A DNA stretch of 64,000 bases from Kluyvera genomosp. 1. Its GTDB lineage: Bacteria > Pseudomonadota > Gammaproteobacteria > Enterobacterales > Enterobacteriaceae. Location: positions 43,302 through 107,301 of the forward strand of contig NZ_LGHZ01000006.1 of assembly GCF_001266615.1 (NCBI RefSeq), given 5' to 3'. Of the stretch, positions 1 through 8,418 are shown piece by piece (the first letter of the stretch is position 1; each line of letters begins with the position of its first letter). Position numbers and translations under genes: made by a program. The notes beneath the pieces were generated by a model. That model was not told the origin of the DNA, did no database searches, and was given only the letters and a program-made list of their open reading frames with translations.

Positions 1-1
1 T

Positions 2-148
2 TTAACCTACAAAGAAGACACCAAAATTTTCACATCAACCCAGGTTGGAAAAACATGTCAATTCACCACTGGGTTGGCAATGGTTATTTCGACCAAGGAC
101 AACGAAACACGAATTCAACCTAACGCTACGTGCCCTGAGAAAAAATAA
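2..148 (+). CDS. 3' end of an unidentified gene (partial)
   Basis: A reading frame open from the window edge runs 48 codons to TAA at 146-148. Its composition (two cysteines, mixed polar residues, ending CPEKK) looks like a small secreted or surface protein rather than a random frame, but I do not recognise it. The next gene starts 15 bases after its stop behind a good AGGAG, so the two are probably co-transcribed. The 5' part lies outside the window and no function is proposed. Confidence 0.45.
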   Translation, partial: LTYKEDTKIFTSTQVGKTCQFTTGLAMVISTKDNETRIQPNATCPEKK

Positions 149-163
149 CAATCAGGAGATATC

Positions 164-703
164 ATGAAGAAAGTGCTTTTATTGACTCTCTTAGCTACGG
201 TAAGCCATCCCGTATTTTCCAACTCATTGCAGTCCCAACTGTCTGCTGTTGCACAGGCAGAACAGCAAGGAAAAACGGAAGCAAACCGTCAACGTGATGC
301 TCTTCAAGCGCAGCGCGAAAAAGAATTTCAGCTAGAAAAACAAAGACGAGCCAATGCGGCCGCTATTGCAAACCAAAAAGCAAAAGCGGCTGCGCAAGAA
401 AAACAGGCCCGAAATGACAAACGTGACGCTGCCGCTGCTCTCGATAAAAAACGAGATCAGAATTTTGAAGACGAACTTCGCAGTCTGGAGATTCAAAAGC
501 AGAAATTAGCGCTGGCCAGAGAAGAAGCTCGCGTTAAGCGAGAAAATGATTTCATTGATCAAGAGCTAAAAAACAAAGCAGCTCAGACCGATGTCCTGCA
601 ATCCCATGCAGATGCGAACCGAAATATTTCTGAAGGTGGCCGCGATCTGATGCAAAGCGAAGGGAAAGCACGCGAAGAAAAAGCCAGCGGCTGGTTTAAT
701 TAA
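164..703 (+). CDS. secreted coiled-coil protein, function unknown (possibly DUF5384)
   Basis: A protein of 179 aa with a clear Sec signal peptide (MKK, hydrophobic LLLTLLATVSHPV, cleavage probably after VFSNS). The rest, about residues 25-165, is almost entirely charged and Ala/Gln-rich heptad sequence expected to form a long periplasmic coiled coil; no enzymatic motif is visible. The start has AGGAG eight bases upstream. It resembles the small coiled-coil DUF5384 type, but that assignment is from memory. It may be co-transcribed with the partial gene before it, and a strong hairpin follows it. It lies at the edge of the conserved mgtA region and is probably accessory. Confidence 0.7.
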   Translation: MKKVLLLTLLATVSHPVFSNSLQSQLSAVAQAEQQGKTEANRQRDALQAQREKEFQLEKQRRANAAAIANQKAKAAAQEKQARNDKRDAAAALDKKRDQNFEDELRSLEIQKQKLALAREEARVKRENDFIDQELKNKAAQTDVLQSHADANRNISEGGRDLMQSEGKAREEKASGWFN

Positions 704-746
704 TATCCCATCCAGGATTTTAGTTTTTTCGTGTAATGACTCCCAA

Positions 747-774
747 CGAGAAACCACCCTTTGGTGGTTTCTCG
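747..774. terminator. bidirectional intrinsic terminator between the coiled-coil gene and mgtA
   Basis: Perfect 12-bp stem CGAGAAACCACC / GGTGGTTTCTCG with a CTTT loop. It lies between two converging genes. T-rich sequence (TATTT) follows on the plus strand and AAAA-type sequence precedes it, so it can serve both genes. Confidence 0.85.
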
Positions 775-807
775 CTATTTCAATTGATGATTCTTGTCTG
801 CCGCCAA

Positions 808-3516
808 TCACTGCCAGCCATAACGGCGGCTGAAGAATCCTTTCACCATCTGCGTGAACGTCATGTAGCCCACCAGAATCGCCACCAGCCATGGGAAATA
901 GCTCAGCGGGAGCGGCTGCAGTTGCAGGTAGCTTGCCAACGGTGAGAACGGCAGTGCGATACCGACCGCCATCACGACCAGGGTCATGGCAAACAGCGGC
1001 CACGCGGCGCGGCTCTGCACAAATGGAATACGACGGGTACGGATCATGTGCACAATCAGCGTCTGCGATAGCAGCCCCTCAATAAACCAGCCGGACTGGA
1101 ACAGGGTCTGCATTTCCGGCGTATTCGCCTTAAACACCCACCACATCAGGCAGAAAGTTAGAATATCGAAGATCGAACTGATCGGCCCGAAGAACACCAT
1201 AAAGCGGCCAAGATCCGCCGGGTTCCAGCGCTGGGGTTTCTGAATCTGTTCGTCATCGACGTTATCAAACGGCAGCGCCACCTGGGATACATCGTACAGC
1301 AGGTTCTGAATCAGCAAGTGTAACGGCAGCATCGGCAGGAATGGCAGGAAGGCGCTGGCCACCAGCACGCTAAAGACGTTACCGAAGTTCGAGCTGGCGG
1401 TCATTTTGATGTATTTGAGCATGTTAGAGAAAGTACGACGCCCTTCAATCACCCCCTCTTCCAGCACCATCAGGCTTTTTTCCAGCAGGATGATATCGGC
1501 CGCTTCACGGGCGATATCCACCGCACCATCGACGGAGATGCCGATATCTGCCGCCCGCAGCGCCGGCGCATCGTTGATGCCGTCCCCCATAAAGCCAACC
1601 ACGTGCCCTTCACGTTTGAGCAACGTCACAATGCGTTCTTTATGCATCGGCGTCAGGCGGGCAAACAGCGTGGTACGCTGCGCCAGCAGGGCCAGTTCGT
1701 CATCGCTTAAATGCTCGATGTCGCTACCAACAATCACTTCGCCCGCATCCAGCCCGACTTCATGGCATACTTTCGCTGCCACCAGTTCGCTGTCGCCGGT
1801 CAGAATTTTAACGGTAATACCGCTGGCCTTCAGCGCTTTCAGCGCCGGCGCGGTGGTCTCTTTCGGCGGATCGAGGAACGCAATGTAGCCTTCCAGGATC
1901 AGGTCAGACTCATCAATACGCTGATAATCGCCTTCCCGCGCTGGGAGGAATTTGCTGGCCACCGCCACCACGCGCAGCCCCTGGCGGTTCAGCGTGTCGG
2001 TCACTCGCTTGATACGGCGCAGCATAGTCTCATCCAGCGGCACCACTTCACCGTTGTGATGCACCTGCGTACAGACGTTGAGGATCTCCTGCAGCGCACC
2101 TTTGCAAATCAGTTTATGAACATCCGCTTTTTCGCTCACGACTACCGACATCCGGCGGCGTTCGAAATCAAACGGAATTTCATCGACTTTCTGCCAGTCG
2201 CTGGAGAGCCGACGCGCCGCCACTTCATCCACCCCTTCCAGCACCGCGGTATCCAGCAGGTTTTTCAGCCCGGTCTGATAGTGGCTGTTCAGCCAAGCTG
2301 TGTGCAGCACACGTTCACTGGCTTTGCCGGAAACATCGGTGTGGTTCTCCAGCACGATTTTATCCTGGGTCAACGTCCCGGTTTTATCGGTGCAGAGAAT
2401 ATCCATCGCGCCAAAGTTTTGGATGGCGTCGAGGTGCTTCACAATCACTTTCTGTTTTGACAGCTTCACTGCCCCACGCGCCAGCGTTGAGGTCACAATC
2501 ATCGGCAGCATTTCCGGCGTCAGGCCAACCGCCACCGACAGCGCAAACAGCGCCGCTTCCCACCAATCGCCTTTGGTGTAACCGTTAATCACCAGCACGA
2601 TAGGCGCCATCACCAGCATAAAGCGAATAAGCAGCATGCTGACGCGGCTAATGCCTTTCTGGAACGCATTCGGTTCGCTCTCCTGCTCGCTGACGCGACC
2701 AGCCAACTGACCGAACCAGGTATTGGCACCGGTGGCAATCACCATCGCCTGGGCGGTGCCGCTCACCACATTGGTGCCCATAAAGCACAGCGTGTCGCAC
2801 TCAAGCGGGTTCGTCTGTTGCGGTTCGCGGGTTTTGGCGACCTTCTCGACCGGCAGCGATTCACCGGTCAGTGATGCCTGAGCGACAAACAGATCGCGCG
2901 CCTGAATCACGCGCAGGTCGGCAGGGATCATATCCCCGGCGGCAAGCTTGATGATATCGCCCGGCACCAGTTGATCGATAGGCAGTTCAACCCAGCCATT
3001 TTCCCCCTGGTCATTGATGACCCGTAGCACCGTCGCGGTGTTGCTGACCATCGCTTTCAGAGTATCCGCAGCTTTAGTGGAACGGGCTTCTTGCACAAAG
3101 TTCAGCAGGGTGGAAATTCCCACCATCAGCACAATCACCACCGCAGCGAACAGATCTTCCGTCGCGTAGGAAACGGCGGCCAGCACGGTCAGCAGGATAT
3201 TGAAGGGATTGCGGTAGCACAGCCAAAGATGTACCCACCACGGCTGAGGCTGCTGCGCGGGCAGCTGGTTCTCACCGTGCTCGGCACGTGCCTTTTCGAC
3301 TTCAAGCGCATTCAGCCCTTCCGGGTGGCTATTAAACGCCTGCCACAGTTCCTGCTCGCTGAGCTGCGCCATTTTCAGGCAGTGTTCGCTCAGCGATGGC
3401 GGAATCGGCGTGTTGGCGACGCTTTGCTGGGTCGGCATGGGATCGCGCTGGACTAAGCGGCGCGGTAAATGGCGGCCAAGCTGTGCAAACAGCTGCCGGG
3501 TTAAATTTTTCAGCAT
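808..3516 (-). CDS. mgtA: magnesium-importing P-type ATPase MgtA
   Basis: Inner-membrane P3B-type ATPase that imports Mg2+ at ATP cost. At 902 aa it is nearly identical to E. coli MgtA along its length. Visible are the phosphorylation motif DKTGTLT, the TGES actuator motif, the hinge MGDGINDAP and the C-terminal membrane block ending SRRYGWQ. An in-frame ATG exists 15 codons upstream, but I chose the start at 3516 because GGGGGA lies just before it and because it matches the family N-terminus. About 229 bases of leader separate the promoter from the start, carrying the MgtL peptide, as expected for a gene controlled by PhoPQ and by Mg2+/proline sensing in the leader. Confidence 0.97.
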   Translation of the reverse strand: MLKNLTRQLFAQLGRHLPRRLVQRDPMPTQQSVANTPIPPSLSEHCLKMAQLSEQELWQAFNSHPEGLNALEVEKARAEHGENQLPAQQPQPWWVHLWLCYRNPFNILLTVLAAVSYATEDLFAAVVIVLMVGISTLLNFVQEARSTKAADTLKAMVSNTATVLRVINDQGENGWVELPIDQLVPGDIIKLAAGDMIPADLRVIQARDLFVAQASLTGESLPVEKVAKTREPQQTNPLECDTLCFMGTNVVSGTAQAMVIATGANTWFGQLAGRVSEQESEPNAFQKGISRVSMLLIRFMLVMAPIVLVINGYTKGDWWEAALFALSVAVGLTPEMLPMIVTSTLARGAVKLSKQKVIVKHLDAIQNFGAMDILCTDKTGTLTQDKIVLENHTDVSGKASERVLHTAWLNSHYQTGLKNLLDTAVLEGVDEVAARRLSSDWQKVDEIPFDFERRRMSVVVSEKADVHKLICKGALQEILNVCTQVHHNGEVVPLDETMLRRIKRVTDTLNRQGLRVVAVASKFLPAREGDYQRIDESDLILEGYIAFLDPPKETTAPALKALKASGITVKILTGDSELVAAKVCHEVGLDAGEVIVGSDIEHLSDDELALLAQRTTLFARLTPMHKERIVTLLKREGHVVGFMGDGINDAPALRAADIGISVDGAVDIAREAADIILLEKSLMVLEEGVIEGRRTFSNMLKYIKMTASSNFGNVFSVLVASAFLPFLPMLPLHLLIQNLLYDVSQVALPFDNVDDEQIQKPQRWNPADLGRFMVFFGPISSIFDILTFCLMWWVFKANTPEMQTLFQSGWFIEGLLSQTLIVHMIRTRRIPFVQSRAAWPLFAMTLVVMAVGIALPFSPLASYLQLQPLPLSYFPWLVAILVGYMTFTQMVKGFFSRRYGWQ

Positions 3517-3663
3517 AAAAAAGTCCCCCGCGATCGTTTGAGACGAACGCAGTCGATCCAACAGGCACAGATAATTCTAGCCTGAAGGCAATGTTTTTTT
3601 CTTGCAGGGACATGAAATGGGATGTCACTGCCTCACAGCATCGGTAAGGCAGCAAAAACTGGC

Positions 3664-3714
3664 TTACCGGGAAATTACTCTCCCGCAGGAGAGAGGGGTG
3701 GGATCGGGATCCAT
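3664..3714 (-). CDS. mgtL: mgtA leader peptide MgtL
   Basis: A 16-codon frame reads MDPDPTPLSCGRVISR and is preceded by CGGAGG six bases before the ATG. It lies in the mgtA leader about 150 bases ahead of mgtA. The proline-rich N-terminus matches E. coli MgtL (MEPDPTPLP...), whose slow translation at low proline or low Mg2+ allows mgtA elongation. The C-terminal half differs from E. coli but keeps a self-complementary CTCTCC/GGAGAG stretch. The start is about 31 bases from the inferred transcription start. The short length makes it easy to miss in routine annotation. Confidence 0.88.
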   Translation of the reverse strand: MDPDPTPLSCGRVISR

Positions 3715-3751
3715 AACGCCTCCGGTAAGTTAGATAAGAAAAACGCCGCGA

Positions 3752-3780
3752 ATTATACGGAGAAAATCATAAGGTGTGTG
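3752..3780 (-). promoter_or_regulatory. mgtA promoter (-10 TATAAT)
   Basis: On the minus strand TATAAT occupies 3757-3752, giving a start near 3745 and a leader of about 229 bases that contains mgtL. No good -35 hexamer is present at the right distance, which fits an activator-dependent promoter. PhoP is the known activator of mgtA in enterobacteria. Confidence 0.6.
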
Positions 3781-3793
3781 ACCATTAGAGCGA

Positions 3794-3799
3794 TATAAT
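3794..3799 (+). promoter_or_regulatory. treR promoter -10
   Basis: TATAAT on the plus strand, about 72 bases before treR, with no convincing -35. It is divergent from the mgtA promoter, so the mgtA and treR control regions overlap within about 100 bases. Confidence 0.4.
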
Positions 3800-3812
3800 A
3801 ACGGTCGGCAAT

Positions 3813-3839
3813 TCAACGGCACGTAAACCATCAGGTTTA
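3813..3839. promoter_or_regulatory. inverted repeat and PhoP-like half site between mgtA and treR
   Basis: TAAACC (3824-3829), ATCA, GGTTTA (3834-3839) is a perfect inverted repeat. Read on the minus strand, GGTTTA-N5-CGTTGA (3829-3813) resembles a degraded PhoP box (two GTTTA-type half sites 5 bases apart). However, it sits about 55 bases upstream of the mgtA -10, farther than the usual spacing, so the assignment is weak. Confidence 0.3.
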
Positions 3840-3870
3840 ACCATAGAAATTATTCACGCGGGGCAACTAT

Positions 3871-4821
3871 ATGCTGGAAAATCGACTGACCATCAAAGAT
3901 ATCGCTCGTTTGAGTGGCGTCGGTAAATCCACCGTTTCCCGCGTGCTGAATAATGAGAGCGGCGTCAGCGACCGCACTCGCGAACGCGTCGAAGAGGTGA
4001 TGCAGCAGCACGGTTTCTCCCCTTCCCGCTCGGCGCGCGCCATGCGTGGGCAAAGCGATAAAGTGGTTGCCATTATCGTCACCCGCCTGGATTCACTTTC
4101 CGAAAACCTTGCCGTGCAAACCATGCTGCCCGCCTTCTACGAACAGGGCTATGACCCGATCATGATGGAGAGCCAGTTCTCGCCGGAAAAAGTGGTCGAA
4201 CATCTGGCGATGCTTAAGCGCCGCAACATCGACGGCGTGATCCTGTTTGGCTTTACCGGCGTCACCGAAGCGATGTTGAGCAATTGGCAATCCACGCTGG
4301 TGCTAATGGCGCGCGATGCCAGCGGCTTTACCTCCGTCTGCTATGACGATACCGGTGCTATCACCCAACTGATGCAGCGTCTATTCGATCTCGGCCATCG
4401 CCATATCAGCTTCCTCGGCGTGCCAGCCAGCGACGCCACCACCGGCCAGCGCCGCCACGATGCCTATCAGGCCTTCTGCAAACGGCACAAGCTGACGCCC
4501 GTCGCCGCACTGCCGGGCCTGGCAATGAAACAGGGCTACGATTTTGCCCGCCAGGTGATAACCTCTGACACCAGCGCACTGATTTGTGCCACCGATACCC
4601 TGGCCCTCGGTGCCAGTAAGTACCTTCAGGAGCAGCGCATCGACAATGTGCAGCTTGCCAGTGTCGGTAATACCCCTCTCACCAAGTTCCTGCACCCGGA
4701 AATTATCACCGTCGATCCCGGCTATGCCGAGGCTGGACGCCGCGCCGCAGAACAGCTCATCGCCCAGATAGGCGGCAAAAGCGAGCCGCATCAGATAGTG
4801 ATCCCGGCGATCCTGGCCTAA
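3871..4821 (+). CDS. treR: trehalose operon repressor TreR (LacI family)
   Basis: Cytoplasmic repressor of treBC, 316 aa. The N-terminal LacI-type helix-turn-helix is clear (TIKDIARLSGVGKSTVSRVLNN), followed by a periplasmic-binding-protein-like effector domain that in E. coli binds trehalose 6-phosphate as inducer. It is close to E. coli TreR throughout. The start is the first ATG, 6 codons before the TIKDIARL motif. It is transcribed in the same direction as treB, with the TreR operator in the 193-base gap between them. Confidence 0.97.
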   Translation: MLENRLTIKDIARLSGVGKSTVSRVLNNESGVSDRTRERVEEVMQQHGFSPSRSARAMRGQSDKVVAIIVTRLDSLSENLAVQTMLPAFYEQGYDPIMMESQFSPEKVVEHLAMLKRRNIDGVILFGFTGVTEAMLSNWQSTLVLMARDASGFTSVCYDDTGAITQLMQRLFDLGHRHISFLGVPASDATTGQRRHDAYQAFCKRHKLTPVAALPGLAMKQGYDFARQVITSDTSALICATDTLALGASKYLQEQRIDNVQLASVGNTPLTKFLHPEIITVDPGYAEAGRRAAEQLIAQIGGKSEPHQIVIPAILA

Positions 4822-4839
4822 GCTTAATGTCAGCTTTAA

Positions 4840-4883
4840 TGTGATCGTCGCGACGTTTCGGGAACGTTCCCATTTTCCCGAAA
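4840..4883 (+). promoter_or_regulatory. treB control region: TreR operator in nested inverted repeats
   Basis: GGGAACGTTCCC (4860-4871) is a perfect 12-bp palindrome of the type bound by TreR. It is embedded in a second inverted repeat, TTTCGGGAA (4856-4864) and TTCCCGAAA (4875-4883), so three GGGAA half sites are available. Upstream, TGTGA-N6-CGACG (4840-4855) is a weak CRP-like site. TATATT at 4902-4907 is a possible -10. Confidence 0.75.
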
Positions 4884-5014
4884 ACCTAAACCCGGTACGC
4901 TTATATTCAGCGTGTTAATTACGGTTTTGATCCTGAGTCCGTCAGGCTGCCAGACTCAAGCAGCCTGAAGTGGCGGGTATCGGGGAGATCTCACCTCTGT
5001 TTTAAGGCCCTATA

Positions 5015-6433
5015 ATGAGCAAAAAAATAGAACAAAAAAACATCGATAAACTTATCGAACTGGTGGGCGGACGCGAGAACATCGCCACCGTCAGCCACTG
5101 CATCACGCGTCTGCGCTTCGTACTTAACGACCCGGCTAAGGCCAACCCTAAGGCCATCGAAGAGCTGCCAATGGTGAAAGGCTGCTTTACCAACGCCGGG
5201 CAGTTTCAGGTGGTCATTGGTACCGAAGTTGGTGACTACTATGATGCGCTGCTGGCCACCACCGGTCAGAAATCGGCAGATAAAGAGCAGGCCAAACTGG
5301 CGGCACGCCAGAACATGAAGTGGCACGAGCAGATGATTTCGCACTTCGCCGAAATCTTCTTCCCACTGCTGCCAGCGCTTATCAGCGGGGGTTTGATCTT
5401 AGGCTTCCGCAATGTCATCGGCGATTTGCCGATGAGCAACGGCCAGACGCTGGCGCAGATGCACCCGTCGCTGCAAACCATTTATGACTTCTTATGGCTG
5501 ATTGGCGAAGCCATCTTCTTCTACCTGCCGGTGGGTATTTGTTGGTCGGCGGTGAAAAAAATGGGCGGCACGCCAATTCTCGGTATCGTCCTTGGCGTAA
5601 CGCTGGTTTCCCCACAGCTGATGAACGCCTATATGCTGGGCCAGCAGGTGCCAGAAGTATGGAACTTCGGCCTGTTCACTATCGCCAAAGTCGGCTATCA
5701 GGCACAGGTTATTCCGGCACTGCTTGCCGGTCTGGCGCTGGGCTTTATTGAAACCCGCCTGAAGCGCATCGTACCTGACTACCTTTACCTGGTCGTCGTA
5801 CCGGTATGCTCGCTGATTCTCGCCGTCTTCCTCGCCCATGCCTTCATCGGCCCGTTCGGCCGCTGGATTGGCGATGGCGTGGCCTTCGCCGTACGTCACC
5901 TGATGACCGGCAGCTTCGCACCGGTGGGTGCTGCGCTGTTCGGCTTCCTATACGCACCACTGGTGATTACCGGTGTGCACCAGACCACACTGGCGATTGA
6001 TATGCAGATGATTCAAAGCATGGGTGGTACGCCGGTATGGCCGATGATTGCGCTGTCTAACATCGCGCAGGCATCTGCGGTGGTTGGCATCATCATTTGC
6101 AGCCGTAAGAGCAACGAGCGTGAAATCTCCGTCCCGGCGGCTATCTCTGCCTATCTGGGCGTCACCGAGCCAGCCATGTACGGGATCAACCTGAAGTACC
6201 GCTTCCCAATGCTCTGCGCCATGATCGGCTCCGGTATTGCCGGTCTGCTGTGCGGCCTGAACGGCGTGCTGGCGAACGGCATCGGTGTTGGCGGCCTGCC
6301 GGGCATTCTGTCCATCAAGCCGACCTTCTGGGGCGTCTACAGCATCGCGATGGTTATCGCCATTGTGGTGCCGATTATCCTGACCATGATGGTGTACAAG
6401 CGCAAACTGCGCCAGGGCACGCTGCCGGTCTAA
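5015..6433 (+). CDS. treB: PTS trehalose-specific EIIBC component TreB
   Basis: Inner-membrane transporter that takes up trehalose and phosphorylates it to trehalose 6-phosphate. At 472 aa it is close to E. coli TreB. The EIIB domain (about 1-90) carries the phosphoryl-accepting cysteine in SHCITRLRF (Cys29); the EIIC domain (about 105-460) is a run of hydrophobic helices. There is no EIIA domain, as in E. coli, where glucose EIIA serves it. It is followed at 57 bases by treC and preceded by the TreR operator, so treBC is an inducible operon. Confidence 0.97.
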   Translation: MSKKIEQKNIDKLIELVGGRENIATVSHCITRLRFVLNDPAKANPKAIEELPMVKGCFTNAGQFQVVIGTEVGDYYDALLATTGQKSADKEQAKLAARQNMKWHEQMISHFAEIFFPLLPALISGGLILGFRNVIGDLPMSNGQTLAQMHPSLQTIYDFLWLIGEAIFFYLPVGICWSAVKKMGGTPILGIVLGVTLVSPQLMNAYMLGQQVPEVWNFGLFTIAKVGYQAQVIPALLAGLALGFIETRLKRIVPDYLYLVVVPVCSLILAVFLAHAFIGPFGRWIGDGVAFAVRHLMTGSFAPVGAALFGFLYAPLVITGVHQTTLAIDMQMIQSMGGTPVWPMIALSNIAQASAVVGIIICSRKSNEREISVPAAISAYLGVTEPAMYGINLKYRFPMLCAMIGSGIAGLLCGLNGVLANGIGVGGLPGILSIKPTFWGVYSIAMVIAIVVPIILTMMVYKRKLRQGTLPV

Positions 6434-6448
6434 GTCTCACCTTTGTTC

Positions 6449-6466
6449 GGGGCGCAATTGCGCCCC
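6449..6466 (+). terminator. intercistronic hairpin treB-treC
   Basis: Perfect 18-base palindrome GGGGCGCAATTGCGCCCC between treB and treC, without a T-run (TTCGCCTTCTT follows). More likely an mRNA-stability or partial attenuation hairpin than a full terminator. Confidence 0.5.
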
Positions 6467-6490
6467 TTCGCCTTCTTAAAGGACAACCTC

Positions 6491-8146
6491 ATGAATACAC
6501 TTCCTCACTGGTGGCAGAACGGCGTTATCTACCAGATTTATCCAAAGAGTTTCCAGGACACCACCGGCCGCGGAACGGGAGATCTGCGCGGTGTGACCTC
6601 TCGTCTGGATTACCTGCAAAAGCTCGGTATCGACGCCATCTGGCTAACGCCGTTCTACGTTTCACCGCAGGTTGATAACGGCTACGACGTGGCCAACTAC
6701 ACGGCGATTGACCCCTCTTACGGTACGCTCGACGATTTCGATACGCTGATTGCCGAGGCGCACCAGCGCGGGATCCGCATCGTGCTCGACATGGTGTTGA
6801 ATCACACCTCAACCCACCACGCGTGGTTTAAAGAATCACTCAACAAAGAGAGCCCGTACCGCCAGTTCTACATCTGGCGCGACGGCACGCCGGAGACGCC
6901 GCCGAACAACTGGCGCTCAAAATTTGGCGGTAACGCGTGGCAGTGGGACGCCGCCAGCGGCCAATACTATTTGCACCTGTTCGCCACCGAGCAGGCCGAT
7001 CTCAATTGGGAAAACCCAACGGTCCGCGATGAGTTGAAGAAGGTTTGCGAATTCTGGGCCGATCGCGGCGTCGATGGTTTGCGCCTCGATGTGGTGAACC
7101 TGATCTCCAAAGATCAGTCCTTCCCCAATGATGACCAGGGCGATGGCCGCCGCTTCTATACCGACGGCCCGCGCGCGCATGAATTCCTACAGGAGTTCAG
7201 CCGCGATGTCTTCACCCCACGCGGGCTGATGACCGTGGGCGAAATGTCCTCCACCTCGCTGGAAAACTGCCAGCAGTACGCCTCGCTCGATGGCAAAGAG
7301 CTGTCGATGACCTTTAACTTCCATCACCTCAAGGTTGATTACCCGGGCGGTGAAAAGTGGACGCTGGCGCGCCCGGACTACGTGGCATTGAAATCGTTGT
7401 TCAGCCACTGGCAGCGAGGAATGCACAACAAGGCATGGAACGCGCTGTTCTGGTGTAACCACGATCAGCCGCGTATTGCCTCACGTTTTGGCGATGAAGG
7501 TGAATACCGGGTCACGGCAGCTAAAATGCTGGCGATGGTGCTGCACGGCATGCAGGGAACGCCGTACATCTATCAAGGCGAAGAGATTGGCATGACCAAC
7601 CCGCATTTCGCAACGATCGCGCAATATCGCGATGTGGAAAGCCACAATATGTATACCGAACGGCTGGCGGCTGAGCAAAACGCCGATGAGCTGTTGGCAA
7701 TCCTTGCCAGTAAATCTCGCGACAACAGCCGGACGCCGATGCAGTGGGACACGAGTGCTAACGCCGGATTTACCCAAGGCGAGCCATGGATTGGCGTCTG
7801 CGATAACTACGCGGACATCAACGTCGAACGCGCGCTGGCGGATCCGGATTCGGTGTTTTATGCCTACCAACAGCTGATTACGCTGCGTAAATCACAGCCG
7901 GTACTGACATGGGGTGATTATCAGGACCTGCTGCCTGAGCATCCTTCGCTGTGGTGCTATCGCCGCCAGTATCAGGGGAAAACGCTGCTGGTGCTTGCCA
8001 ACCTTGGTGCTGAACCGCAAGCGTGGCAGCCATCGGAAACGCTGGTCGATGGTCGCGTTTTGATGAGTAACTATGGCGATGCCGCACAAAAACCGGCGGC
8101 AATGACGCTGCGCCCATTTGAAGCTATCTGGTGGCTTCTGGGCTAA
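6491..8146 (+). CDS. treC: trehalose-6-phosphate hydrolase TreC
   Basis: Cytoplasmic GH13 enzyme splitting trehalose 6-phosphate into glucose and glucose 6-phosphate, downstream of TreB uptake. The start at 6491 (MNTLPHWWQNG) has AAAGGA nearby and gives 551 aa, the E. coli length; the frame is open 16 codons further upstream but without a better site. Visible GH13 motifs: DMVLNHTS (region I), GLRLDVVNL (nucleophile Asp near 200), VGEMSS (acid/base) and FWCNHDQPR (region IV). Second gene of the treBC operon. Confidence 0.97.
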   Translation: MNTLPHWWQNGVIYQIYPKSFQDTTGRGTGDLRGVTSRLDYLQKLGIDAIWLTPFYVSPQVDNGYDVANYTAIDPSYGTLDDFDTLIAEAHQRGIRIVLDMVLNHTSTHHAWFKESLNKESPYRQFYIWRDGTPETPPNNWRSKFGGNAWQWDAASGQYYLHLFATEQADLNWENPTVRDELKKVCEFWADRGVDGLRLDVVNLISKDQSFPNDDQGDGRRFYTDGPRAHEFLQEFSRDVFTPRGLMTVGEMSSTSLENCQQYASLDGKELSMTFNFHHLKVDYPGGEKWTLARPDYVALKSLFSHWQRGMHNKAWNALFWCNHDQPRIASRFGDEGEYRVTAAKMLAMVLHGMQGTPYIYQGEEIGMTNPHFATIAQYRDVESHNMYTERLAAEQNADELLAILASKSRDNSRTPMQWDTSANAGFTQGEPWIGVCDNYADINVERALADPDSVFYAYQQLITLRKSQPVLTWGDYQDLLPEHPSLWCYRRQYQGKTLLVLANLGAEPQAWQPSETLVDGRVLMSNYGDAAQKPAAMTLRPFEAIWWLLG

Positions 8147-8154
8147 GCCCACGG

Positions 8155-8177
8155 CCCGGTAGCCTTGTGCTGCCGGG
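8155..8177 (+). terminator. hairpin downstream of treC
   Basis: CCCGGTAGC-CTTGT-GCTGCCGGG, a 9-bp stem with one G-T pair, just after the treC stop. No T-run follows, so termination efficiency is uncertain; it could also be a REP remnant. Confidence 0.45.
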
Positions 8178-8281
8178 TCTGCCTGCATCACGCTGTTTTA
8201 CGGCCCTTTTTGCGCATTTATTACACAGTAAAATTTACATATCCCCTCAACGCCTGTCATCTGTACTCTTGCATTTTTACT

Positions 8282-8295
8282 TTGTTCTGCATCAA
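8282..8295 (+). promoter_or_regulatory. distal FNR box of the nrdDG promoter
   Basis: TTGTT-CTGC-ATCAA matches TTGAT-N4-ATCAA at 9 of 10 positions. Its centre is 31 bp upstream of the proximal FNR box. With a start near 8353 the two centres would fall near -64.5 and -33.5, the arrangement I recall for E. coli nrdDG. Confidence 0.7.
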
Positions 8296-8312
8296 TAAAA
8301 GCGTAAACATCT

Positions 8313-8326
8313 TTGATGCAAATCAC
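8313..8326 (+). promoter_or_regulatory. proximal FNR box of the nrdDG promoter
   Basis: TTGAT-GCAA-ATCAC matches the FNR consensus at 9 of 10 positions, and TAAAAT at 8340-8345 is a plausible -10 just downstream. Its right half overlaps the first NrdR box. This implies anaerobic activation of nrdDG by FNR with NrdR repression across the same bases. Confidence 0.75.
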
Positions 8327-8369
8327 TACATATAGAACTTAAAATGCTCCCCGGCCCAACATATGGTAT
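8323..8369 (+). promoter_or_regulatory. tandem NrdR boxes of nrdDG
   Basis: Two 16-bp sites fit the NrdR consensus core CwAtATaTwG: CTACATATAG within 8323-8338 and CAACATATGG within 8354-8369. Their centres are 31 bp apart, the three-helical-turn spacing typical of NrdR pairs. They flank the -10 region, as expected for repression of ribonucleotide reductase genes by the ATP/dATP-sensing NrdR. Confidence 0.75.
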
Positions 8370-8418
8370 TTATCGACTATCATTGCAACAATGAGAATCA
8401 CGAAGAAGATCGTCGGTA

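Noticed and set aside
3813..3839. PhoP box controlling mgtA
   Set aside because: Kept only as a weak feature: the second half site matches poorly and the distance to the -10 is unusually long.
8344..8394. 16-codon leader peptide in the nrdD 5' region (ATG at 8344)
   Set aside because: No ribosome site and it runs across the second NrdR box and the inferred transcription start; likely chance.
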